A DNA stretch of 12,027 bases. Origin: a bacterium (GTDB taxonomy: Bacteria; Eremiobacterota; Eremiobacteria; Baltobacterales; Baltobacteraceae). The stretch spans positions 1-12,027 of the forward strand of contig JAJXXM010000105.1 of assembly GCA_021781095.1 (NCBI GenBank). Direction: 5' to 3'. Within the stretch, counting starts at the first letter, position 1. Every line of letters begins with the position of its first letter. The position numbers and the translations under genes were made by a program. The notes beneath the pieces were generated by a model. It saw only the letters and a program-made list of their open reading frames with translations, was not told where the DNA came from and ran no database searches. Positions 5,732 through 11,913 of this stretch are shown here, piece by piece.

Positions 5732-5833
5732 GTGCGAAAAACCAAAGGCCGCGTCGACGTTACCGACGCCGAGGTCGACGCGGCGATCGCGCGCAGCACC
5801 GCGTGGATACACAGTGACGGTTCGGGCTCGTAG
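5732..5833 (+). CDS. Small ORF directly after hicB (33 aa)
   Basis: GTG 5732 begins three bases after the hicB stop and reads MRKTKGRVDVTDAEVDAAIA followed by RSTAWIHSDGSGS before TAG 5831-5833. The opening is basic, and VTDAEVDAAIA resembles the helix of small antitoxin-type DNA-binding proteins. The adjacency, coding-like composition and absence of a DNA-binding domain in HicB make it worth recording. It could also be chance or a decayed fragment. Confidence 0.35.
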   Translation: MRKTKGRVDVTDAEVDAAIARSTAWIHSDGSGS

Positions 5834-5887
5834 ATTTCATTTGCACGGAGTATGTGGGCGTTCGCGCGTTGAAGAATTTTTTTATAG

Positions 5888-6280
5888 ATGAATTCGTTCA
5901 CTGCGAAAATCCCGCTCATTGCTTTCATCGTTGCCCTAGCGCCCGTTTCTGCCATTGCCGGAGGCGGATGTGATGCTGCGTTCGGAACCGATGCACCCGC
6001 GATCATCAAGGTTCAATCGAGTTGGGGCGCGGCAGACCGGGCGACCGAAGGAGGGCACTATGCGAGAGCGCTGCGAGAGCTCCGGACAACAACGTCGGCG
6101 CTCCACCTTATTCGGAGTCGCTTCATGCGTCACTGCGTTGCTAGTGGCGCCAATGCGCGTATCGCGACAGCAGAAGCGGGACTCTCCTACCTAAAAGAAC
6201 ACTCGGGCGACTTCATCGGCGCAAAGAAAGCAGCGAACCGCGCTTGGGTGCTATTCCCGATGCCCCATAATTGCCCCTGA
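5888..6280 (+). CDS. Secreted protein of unknown function (130 aa)
   Basis: The N-terminus is a clear Sec signal peptide: K7, a hydrophobic core at residues 8-22 (IPLIAFIVALAPVSAIA) and a likely cleavage after AIA at 24, leaving a mature protein of about 106 residues in the periplasm or outside the cell. The mature part has three cysteines (C28, C83, C129). Its segment 47-72 (GAADRATEGGHYARALRELR) and 92-122 (ATAEAGLSYL...DFIGAKKAANRAW) look like pairs of antiparallel helices of tetratricopeptide type, which is suggestive only. I do not recognise the family. ATG 5888 is chosen because it begins the signal peptide; only a weak GAAGAA precedes it. It stands alone after the HicAB module and is closed by the terminator at 6340-6360. 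GC content is lower than in the mobilisation genes. Confidence 0.62.
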   Translation: MNSFTAKIPLIAFIVALAPVSAIAGGGCDAAFGTDAPAIIKVQSSWGAADRATEGGHYARALRELRTTTSALHLIRSRFMRHCVASGANARIATAEAGLSYLKEHSGDFIGAKKAANRAWVLFPMPHNCP

Positions 6281-6339
6281 GATTCGACTCCAAGTACTCG
6301 TCAATCGGTCGCCGCTTGAATGGCGAGTCGTATTTTGGG

Positions 6340-6360
6340 AGAGGCGACGGCGCCTTTTTT
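6340..6360 (+). terminator. Rho-independent terminator after the secreted-protein gene
   Basis: AGGCG (6342-6346) pairs with CGCCT (6351-6355) around an ACGG loop, extended by a G-T and an A-T pair, and runs straight into TTTTTT. It ends plus-strand transcription 60-80 bp after the stop at 6280 and overlaps the end of the convergent gene at 6359. Confidence 0.7.
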
Positions 6361-7021
6361 ATGTGGGAGTGCGTTTTTTGCGGCCACCCTTGCGGCCATT
6401 CTGCCGAGCAGCGGCTGCCTTTCCTGGAGTAGACCGGCTTCCGCCGGCGCGAGCGATCTTTGCCCGCGTCACGTAGCCGAAGAAGTCCTCAAGTAGCTCG
6501 GGGGCCGATATCCCGACGTCGAGTGCCGGCCAGAGCAACCCCTCACCGAGCGGATCGATTTCAACCGCTCCGAGCCCCGCCGAAGGCTGCGCCGCCAGCT
6601 CGGCAATCTCGCTCACCGGGATCGTTACGGAGGCCCCGTTGCGCAGCTCCAGACTGAGCCCGAGCGCAGCGGTGGCATGGAGCGGGTGGACCGAGGCGCG
6701 CACAACGGCCGTCGGAGCCGTTTTCGCGGCTTTTCCGGCCCGTGTAGCGGCAGCGTAGGCCTCATTTCGGTGAGGGGAAGGATTTTCGCCATGGTAGCGC
6801 CTCCAAAGGGCTAGAAGCTCGTCCGCGTGCTCGCCCACCAGTTCTACGGCTTTGCGGGCCTCGGCCTTGCTCAAGCCATCGACCGCGCGGACTTCGATCG
6901 GGCCATCGATGTAGATCGAGATCTTGCCGTCGCCGAGGAGCACGTGGACATGCGGCCGATGCCCGCGTTTGTTGCGGGTGTAGACCCAGACGTGAAATTT
7001 CCCGTAGCAGCGCTGCGGCAC
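6359..7021 (-). CDS. DUF4160-DUF2442 fusion protein
   Basis: This 220-residue protein joins two small domains usually encoded by adjacent genes. Residues about 8-78 match DUF4160: GHRPHVHVLLGDGKISIYID with paired histidines, then GLSKAEARKAVELVGEHADE and LLALWRRYH. Residues about 106-190 match DUF2442: VVRASVHPLHATAALGLSLE ... ASVTIPVSEIAEL ... GEGLLWPALDVGISAPELL. A charged linker (80-105) and a lysine/arginine-rich tail (PGKAAAARQNGRKGGRKKR) surround the second domain; the tail could bind nucleic acid. DUF4160/DUF2442 pairs are widely suspected to be toxin-antitoxin-like, but I know of no proven activity. The start is GTG 7021, with no visible ribosome binding site. An inverted repeat (AACCCA...TGGGTT, 7032-7050) lies directly upstream and may be an operator. 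It follows the mobC operon by 93 bp and could be co-transcribed with it. Confidence 0.72.
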   Translation of the reverse strand: MPQRCYGKFHVWVYTRNKRGHRPHVHVLLGDGKISIYIDGPIEVRAVDGLSKAEARKAVELVGEHADELLALWRRYHGENPSPHRNEAYAAATRAGKAAKTAPTAVVRASVHPLHATAALGLSLELRNGASVTIPVSEIAELAAQPSAGLGAVEIDPLGEGLLWPALDVGISAPELLEDFFGYVTRAKIARAGGSRSTPGKAAAARQNGRKGGRKKRTPT

Positions 7022-7031
7022 GGTGTAGTGT

Positions 7032-7050
7032 AACCCAGCTATGTTGGGTT
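7032..7050. promoter_or_regulatory. Possible operator upstream of the DUF4160-DUF2442 gene
   Basis: AACCCA (7032-7037) and TGGGTT (7045-7050) are exact inverted arms with a 7-base spacer, 11 bp before the GTG start. A self-repression site is likely by position. There is no T-run next to it, so it is not a terminator for the operon upstream. Confidence 0.35.
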
Positions 7051-7114
7051 TATCAGCCCCTCTCTCGGCGATCGGGGGACGATGCTGTGACAGCGCGATG
7101 GGGACGAGCGCGCG

Positions 7115-7849
7115 CTAGATATTCGCGTTGATGCGATATGGTGCGTCGGCAACGACGACTGCAATGGTGCGGTGAGCTCGGCGGTCATCGAGCCAATCAA
7201 CTTGCCGCCCCTGCGGGCGAGGATGCAGCTGCACGTCGGTGCCGAGGTAGTTCTCGATCCGTACGGAGACGGTCGATTGCGGTGCGATGGCCGGGAGGCG
7301 GATCACGCCGCTTCCGCGTTGGATGCCCGAGATCCAGCCCGAGGACGCGAGTTCATCACTGGGTCCCGCGTCGGCATCGGCCTCGAAGCCAACCATGGTC
7401 GTGCCCGGTGTCTGCAACGCCCCACAGGTGACCTCAACGTCGACCTCGACTTGGACGGCCGGCGAACGTCCGGCATTGTGAATCGCGAGCGAGAGGTGCT
7501 TCCACGGTATGGTTTGTTCGGAGGTGACCATGGTGGGTCCGGTGCTTGCGAAGCCTGGGAAGCGCGGCCCAGGCAAGTCGCCGGTTTGTTTTTCCCGCAA
7601 GACGAGGCCGTTGACTAACGCTGGATTCCCCGCAATCACGTAAAGATCTTCAGCGATGTTGTCAGACCAAGATTGCGTTATCACCAGAACGGGCTCGGCT
7701 TCGAGGCGATAGGTTTTCGTGGCGCTGTCGGCCGCGCGTTTCCCAAAGAGCACCGCGAGCCCGGTAATAATAACGAGCGCCGCCGTTGCGCCAAAGAGCG
7801 CCCAGGTGGCATGAGCGGTCTGGGTCGCGGCCTGCGTGGCGGCGCTCAC
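7115..7849 (-). CDS. Single-pass membrane protein coupled to mobC
   Basis: From GTG 7849 the protein has 244 residues. A short N-terminal helix (1-14) precedes one strong membrane segment at about 15-36 (WALFGATAALVIITGLAVLF), then a positively charged GKR and about 200 soluble residues. Within the soluble part, VITQSWSDN and HLSLAIHNAGRSPAVQVEVD resemble beta-sandwich domains of anchored proteins with an 'N.G..PA.nv' phrase. The start is fixed by the GTGA overlap with the mobC stop; the frame is open to 8338 but would read antisense through mobC. I do not recognise the family. In IncQ plasmids a small membrane protein, MobB, helps the relaxase reach the coupling protein, so a similar role is possible, but there is no visible sequence likeness. 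The stop is TAG at 7115-7117. Confidence 0.65.
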   Translation of the reverse strand: MSAATQAATQTAHATWALFGATAALVIITGLAVLFGKRAADSATKTYRLEAEPVLVITQSWSDNIAEDLYVIAGNPALVNGLVLREKQTGDLPGPRFPGFASTGPTMVTSEQTIPWKHLSLAIHNAGRSPAVQVEVDVEVTCGALQTPGTTMVGFEADADAGPSDELASSGWISGIQRGSGVIRLPAIAPQSTVSVRIENYLGTDVQLHPRPQGRQVDWLDDRRAHRTIAVVVADAPYRINANI

Positions 7850-8121
7850 GAGCGCTCGGTCGTGGGAGCGACGTCGAAGAGGGCGCGATCTTGCGGGCGT
7901 TTGAGGTGCGGGAGCTGCGCATCCCACCAGCGCGCGATTCCGACCGGTTTTTCGGCGTGACGATCGGCGGCGACCGCAGCGAGCAGGAGGGCACCGGCGA
8001 CGATCTTGCGGCGCGTCTCGATGCGGCGGGATTCTGCGGCTTTGCGGGCATTGAGTTTGGCGATTCTGGCGTTGAGCTGATCGCGCTTTTTCTTGAGTGC
8101 ATCGAGTGTATCGTCGGCCAT
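7846..8121 (-). CDS. mobC: MobC-like mobilisation accessory protein
   Basis: This 91-residue protein resembles MobC of the IncQ plasmid RSF1010 in length, layout and wording. It has an N-terminal coiled coil (LDALKKKRDQLNARIAKLNA), then 'ETRRKIVAGALLL' where RSF1010 has 'ETRRKVLVGAMIL', and a C-terminal DRALFDVAP where RSF1010 has 'DRALFGLPP'. MobC helps open the strands at the oriT nick site so that MobA can cut. As in RSF1010, the gene is divergent from mobA with oriT between them. ATG 8121 is the only sensible start. A TTGACC box (8161-8156) with a weak -10 (GCTAGA, 8138-8133) 17 bp on could drive it. The RSF1010 comparison is from memory, not a search. Confidence 0.8.
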   Translation of the reverse strand: MADDTLDALKKKRDQLNARIAKLNARKAAESRRIETRRKIVAGALLLAAVAADRHAEKPVGIARWWDAQLPHLKRPQDRALFDVAPTTERS

Positions 8122-8130
8122 ACTGCTGCC

Positions 8131-8161
8131 AGTCTAGCACGGACGCCGCGTCGACGGTCAA
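8131..8161 (-). promoter_or_regulatory. Candidate promoter for mobC
   Basis: TTGACC on the minus strand (8161-8156) matches the -35 consensus at 5/6. A weak -10 (GCTAGA, 8138-8133) follows at 17 bp, with TAGACT (8136-8131) as an alternative at 19 bp. The ATG is about 10-15 bases beyond, so the leader would be short. Confidence 0.3.
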
Positions 8162-8188
8162 GGGCACTACTGGTGGGATCGTGACGAG

Positions 8189-8260
8189 CCGGAGGCGAGG
8201 AGCGATGCGCCTCACTGGCGCTAGAAGTGCGCGCTTATACATTGCAGGGCAATGTCGCGC
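8189..8260 (+). other. oriT: IncQ/MobQ-type origin of transfer (oriT)
   Basis: The gap between mobC and mobA carries AAGTGCGCGCT (8225-8235), one base different from the RSF1010 nick-region sequence AAGTGCGCCCT as I recall it, so the cut would be near 8232/8233. Just before it, GCGCC (8207-8211) and GGCGC (8217-8221) form a small hairpin, and GAGGCG (8192-8197) / CGCCTC (8208-8213) an alternative one. Just after it, CATTGC-AGG-GCAATG (8240-8254) forms a hairpin with a 3-base loop, enclosed by GCGCG (8229-8233) and CGCGC (8256-8260). RSF1010 has the same order: stem, nick, three-base-loop stem. The relaxase start follows 20 bp later. Confidence 0.65.
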
Positions 8261-8279
8261 TTGGTCGAAGGAATCCGGC

Positions 8280-9539
8280 ATGGCGACGTACCGGCTTTCG
8301 GCCAAGCTGATCTCTCGAAGTGAGGGCCGCAGTGCCACCGGCGCTGCGGCCTACCGCTCCGGCGAGCGGCTCGTCGACGAGCGCACCGGCGAGGTTTTTG
8401 ATTACCGCCGCCGTGGCGACGTGCTCGACCGCAGCATCCTGGCGCCGGCGAGCGCTCCGGCCTGGGGACAGGAGCGCGAGCGGCTGTGGAACGCGGTGGA
8501 AAAGGCGGAGAAGCGCAAGGATGCGCAGGTCGCGCGGGAGATCCAAGTGAGTCTCCCGCACGAGCTTGCGCTCGCCGCCCAGCGGGAGCTGCTCCACGGC
8601 TGGGTAGGCGAGCAGCTCGTCGCGCGTGGGATGGTCGCCGACATCGCGATCCATGCCGCGCATCAAGGCGGCGATGAGCGCAACGTCCACGCCCATATCC
8701 TCCTCACCACGCGAACGATCACCCTCGAGGGGTTCGCCGGTAAGGAGCGGAGTTGGAACGATCGGGGCGTGCTTGAGGAGTGGCGATCATCCTGGGAGCA
8801 GCACCTCAATCGGGCGCTCGAGCGCGCTCGCGTCGCCGAGCGGGTCGACCATCGCAGCTATGCCCAGCGTGGAATCGATCGCGAGCCCGAGCCCAAGCAA
8901 GGGCCGGTGGCCACGCAGATGGAGCGGGGCGGGCGCCGTTCGCATGCCGGCGACGACCGCCGCGCGGCGCGCGCGCGCAACGCCGAGCGCGAGCGTTTGC
9001 ACGACGAGGAGCGGCGGGTCGAGCAGGCGCAGCGGGAGGAGGGGCGACGGCGGGCCGCCGCGCGCGCGCCCGAGCCCGAGGTCGATGTGCGCCCGCGCAT
9101 TGGGGCGCCCGAGGTGCCGGGGTGGCAGCGCTGGCGCGAGCAGGTGCTTACGGAGGCGTACGCCCGGGAGATGGAGGGGTCGCGGCTGGCGCGCTTCTGG
9201 CGGATCGAGCGGACGCAGGACGGGCTGGCGTTCGAGAATGCGCGCGGGCGGTTTGAGGATCGCGGGAGCGAGATCGTGGCGCAAGCGGGCAACACGATGG
9301 AGATTCGCGGCATGCTCGACCTCGCGGAGGTGAAGGGGTGGCAGGAGCTCACCGTGAGCGGTAGCGAGGCATTCAAGCGCGAGGCGATGGCTGCGGCACT
9401 CGATCGCGGGCTGACGATCCGCGCCGAGGGGCGCGACGCCGAGCTGCTCCGCGAGGTCGAAGAAGCACGAACATCGAACTCACGTTCGATAACGAGAGAG
9501 GTGGAGAACGCGCGTGACGACGATGGATGGGAACGCTAG
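8280..9539 (+). CDS. mobA: MobA/MobL-type relaxase (MobQ) with LPD7-like C-terminus
   Basis: This 419-residue relaxase cuts one strand at oriT, stays bound to the 5' end and pilots it into the recipient. Residues 1-215 are the MobA/MobL domain: MATYRLSAKLISRSEGRSAT with the likely nucleophile Y25 (GAAAYRSGERL), at the same position as in RSF1010 MobA; the metal-binding motif H125 ... H137-A-H139 (NVHAHILLTTR); and the late phrase DHRSYAQRGIDREPEPKQGP. Residues 215-265 are a highly charged linker. Residues about 300-390 (LARFWRIERTQDG ... VKGWQELTVSGSEAFKREAM ... LTIRAEG) look like an LPD7 domain, known from other relaxases. The primase half of RSF1010 MobA is absent. ATG 8280 has GAAGGA 8 bases before it. 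The stop abuts the next start (TAGATG), so the two genes are co-translated. Confidence 0.92.
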   Translation: MATYRLSAKLISRSEGRSATGAAAYRSGERLVDERTGEVFDYRRRGDVLDRSILAPASAPAWGQERERLWNAVEKAEKRKDAQVAREIQVSLPHELALAAQRELLHGWVGEQLVARGMVADIAIHAAHQGGDERNVHAHILLTTRTITLEGFAGKERSWNDRGVLEEWRSSWEQHLNRALERARVAERVDHRSYAQRGIDREPEPKQGPVATQMERGGRRSHAGDDRRAARARNAERERLHDEERRVEQAQREEGRRRAAARAPEPEVDVRPRIGAPEVPGWQRWREQVLTEAYAREMEGSRLARFWRIERTQDGLAFENARGRFEDRGSEIVAQAGNTMEIRGMLDLAEVKGWQELTVSGSEAFKREAMAAALDRGLTIRAEGRDAELLREVEEARTSNSRSITREVENARDDDGWER

Positions 9540-11309
9540 ATGGCCAAGCAGGTAACCGCACCAAAGGACGGCCGCGGAGCGCTCCTCGCGCTGGTGGTTG
9601 CGGTCGTGATTTTTCTGGTGATGCTGAGTTGCGAGACGCAGAACATCGCGCGCAAGACGGGGTACGCGGCCGTCCTCGGGCAGCCAGTTATTGGCAAGAT
9701 CTATGCGCCTTGGGCTTCGTACGGGTGGATGTTCACCTACGATCTCCAGCCGAACTTCGCGGGCGTGCTTACGGATCAGCCGTGGATGCTGCCGCGCCCG
9801 AACGAAAGGCCGTGGGCACGCGCGGCGTTCGCCGCCGAGCGAGGGCGTCTGCCGTGGGAGGCTGGCGGTGCGTTCGTGCTCTTCATCGTGCTCTCGATTC
9901 TTTGGACGCGCGATCGCCGGAACTCCGACCTGCACGGTGCGGCGGCATGGGCGAGCGCGCGCGACATCCGCCGATCGGCGCTCTCGCACGCGGAGTACGG
10001 CGTCGTGCTCGGACAGCGGAAAGCGCTCTTCGGGCGCCTGGGGGCGCTGCTCGTGCATAACGATACCCAGAACGTGCTCGCGCTCGGTCCCCCGGGGGAA
10101 GGTAAGACGGATGGCATCGCGCGCCCGACGCTGGTCAAAACCTGGCTTTACGAGAGCGCGATCGTCTTCGATCCCGCCGACGAACTCACGGGTTTGACTG
10201 CGAAAGCGCGCGCAACGACCACGCGCGTGTTTATCTTCGATCCCCGAGCGCCGATTGCGGAATCGTCGATCTCATCGCGGGTCGAAGATATCCTCGGGAG
10301 GAAGCCTCGCTACGCTCGCTTTAATCCGCTCGCCGGCATCGCGGTCGGCAATGTCGACGCCGTCCGCGCCGTGCTCGCGTCGTACTTTTTTGATCGCGAC
10401 GTCAGCGAGATGAGCAGCGACGCGCGCTTCTTCGAGAGCCGTGCTTTGGCGCTTGCGACAGCCGTTACCGCGCACGTGATCGAGCTTGGCAAGCCGACGC
10501 TCGAGGCAGCGGCGCGCTTCGTTGTTGACCCCGCTTGGAAAAGCGAGGGCGACATGTGTGACGCGCTCTTGAAATCAGAGATTCTCTACGTCCAGGAAAC
10601 GGGCGCGGAGTTCGCCCGTATGACCGATAAGCAACGCTCGCCGTTTGTTGCGTCGTTGAACGATCGGCTCGAACTCTTCCGGACCGACGACGTCGCGCGG
10701 GCGACCGGGGCATCCGATGTCGCGCCCGAGGATCTGCGCCGCGAGCCTACGACGCTCTACCTGGTGGTTCGCGAAAAAGACCAGGCGTCGCTCAATCCGT
10801 TGATGCGCATGGTGTTGACGCGCTTCTTGCATGACTTAACGAGCCAGCTTCCGCGCAAGGGGGAGCAACGCATCCTCCTGATGATCGACGAGTTTCCGCT
10901 GCTTCGCGCGCCGATCATCGCCCAGCAGCTCGCAACGATGCGCAAGTACTGGATTCATGCCGTACTCCTCGCGCAATCGCTCGCGCAGATTCGCGATACC
11001 TACGGGGCGAATGAAACGGTGAGCGGGATGTGCGATGTCCGCGTGTTCTTCCCAGCGGTCGATACGGCAACGCAGCAACTCGCCTCAGATACCTGCGGGC
11101 AGACCACGCGCTGGGCCGAGAGCATGCATCGCGATAGTACCGGCAGAAGCTCGCAGGCAACGAGCGAAGCCGGACGACCGTTACTCTATCCGCACGAACT
11201 TGTCGATATGAAAGCTAAAGGCGAAATCATCGTCTACAAGAAAGGTGAACGACCAATCAAGGCGCGGCCGGTTCGAGCCCATAGTGATCAGAGATTCGCT
11301 GCTAATTAG
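9540..11309 (+). CDS. virD4: VirD4/TraG-type coupling protein (T4CP)
   Basis: This 589-residue inner-membrane ATPase hands the relaxase-DNA complex to a type IV secretion channel. There are two membrane segments, at about 13-30 (ALLALVVAVVIFLVML) and 107-122 (GGAFVLFIVLSILW), with a periplasmic loop of about 75 residues between them. Walker A is at 183-190 (GPPGEGKT), Walker B at 446-451 (LLMIDE), and the LLAQS sensor at 476-480. The phrases DLHGAAAWASARDI and YPHELVDMKAKGEIIVYKKG are classic for TraG/VirD4. The Walker A is GPPGEGKT rather than the usual GxTxSGKG. Length is slightly short of typical TraG. It starts directly on the relaxase stop codon. No mating-pair-formation genes are in the window, so the channel would come from elsewhere. 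Confidence 0.92.
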   Translation: MAKQVTAPKDGRGALLALVVAVVIFLVMLSCETQNIARKTGYAAVLGQPVIGKIYAPWASYGWMFTYDLQPNFAGVLTDQPWMLPRPNERPWARAAFAAERGRLPWEAGGAFVLFIVLSILWTRDRRNSDLHGAAAWASARDIRRSALSHAEYGVVLGQRKALFGRLGALLVHNDTQNVLALGPPGEGKTDGIARPTLVKTWLYESAIVFDPADELTGLTAKARATTTRVFIFDPRAPIAESSISSRVEDILGRKPRYARFNPLAGIAVGNVDAVRAVLASYFFDRDVSEMSSDARFFESRALALATAVTAHVIELGKPTLEAAARFVVDPAWKSEGDMCDALLKSEILYVQETGAEFARMTDKQRSPFVASLNDRLELFRTDDVARATGASDVAPEDLRREPTTLYLVVREKDQASLNPLMRMVLTRFLHDLTSQLPRKGEQRILLMIDEFPLLRAPIIAQQLATMRKYWIHAVLLAQSLAQIRDTYGANETVSGMCDVRVFFPAVDTATQQLASDTCGQTTRWAESMHRDSTGRSSQATSEAGRPLLYPHELVDMKAKGEIIVYKKGERPIKARPVRAHSDQRFAAN

Positions 11310-11316
11310 GAGAGTC

Positions 11317-11649
11317 GTGAAAAACCAAGCCTACAACCCAAATTGGTCCGAGCGCTTCGCGAGTGCAACAACGGATGAAGAGCGAACGGAGGCATATAAC
11401 TCGCAGTACGAGTACACGGAACAGTACCGCGATTCATTGATGTACGACATTATGAAGGGAGCGAAGGAGTACGACTTGAGCTTCGATCTTCCAAAAATAG
11501 GATCGGATGCAACGATTGATGAGATTTGGAACACCCTGCAACCGTTCTGGAAACGCGTGATTGTTGCGGAGGAAAGTCACGGCGGGATATCGCCACAAAT
11601 ACGGCGACAGATGGATTACCCAACTGTGGAGCATGAAGTGGACGGATAG
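11317..11649 (+). CDS. Hypothetical protein after the coupling-protein gene (110 aa)
   Basis: GTG 11317 is preceded by AGGAGA (11308-11313), the best ribosome binding site in this part of the window, and starts 7 bp after the virD4 stop. The frame is open back to 11245, but that part overlaps virD4. The product begins MKNQAYNPNWSERFASATTD and is acidic, tyrosine-rich and soluble, with no signal or membrane segment. A helix is likely around 20-50 (DEERTEAYNSQYEYTEQYRD). I do not recognise it. GC content falls sharply compared with virD4, so it may be later cargo. It could belong to the mobilisation operon by position. Confidence 0.55.
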   Translation: MKNQAYNPNWSERFASATTDEERTEAYNSQYEYTEQYRDSLMYDIMKGAKEYDLSFDLPKIGSDATIDEIWNTLQPFWKRVIVAEESHGGISPQIRRQMDYPTVEHEVDG

Positions 11650-11857
11650 AGCAATAAATGGCAATGCTGACTCCGAAGCCATCGCGGTTCTCGAACACAA
11701 TGGCGCTTCAGCTCACGTCTGCTTCGTTTCACCCGCCATTCGCAATACACACCCGAGTGTCGAAGATGCCGGGAATGGAGTGAAGGTTCTTCCAACGCTC
11801 TTTTATAGAGAGCTCTTACGACCGCATGGAATTGCGCCGGCCGCTGGTGAACCATGA
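11633..11857 (+). CDS. Hypothetical small protein (74 aa)
   Basis: ATG 11633 overlaps the end of the previous gene by 17 bases, with TGGAG just before it, and reads MKWTDRAINGNADSEAIAVL followed by a segment with one cysteine (HVCFVSPAIRN) to TGA at 11855-11857. An upstream ATG-like start at 11561 would overlap much more. There is no signal peptide or membrane segment and I know no family. Overlap and spacing suggest coupling to the 110-aa gene. It may be a fragment cut by the IS that begins 57 bp further on. Confidence 0.35.
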   Translation: MKWTDRAINGNADSEAIAVLEHNGASAHVCFVSPAIRNTHPSVEDAGNGVKVLPTLFYRELLRPHGIAPAAGEP

Positions 11858-11913
11858 TGTGACTGGCGGTCGCTGGATATTCAGGCAATCGCGGTTGGTG
11901 AGGATACCGTCGA

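Noticed and set aside
8097..8279. Upstream extension of the relaxase frame
   Set aside because: It would run through mobC sequence and oriT; ATG 8280 with GAAGGA gives the conserved MATYRLSAK start.
11266..11280. GGTTCGAGCCC resembling a tRNA T-arm, as an att site
   Set aside because: It is coding sequence for the virD4 C-terminus, with no acceptor or anticodon stem around it.
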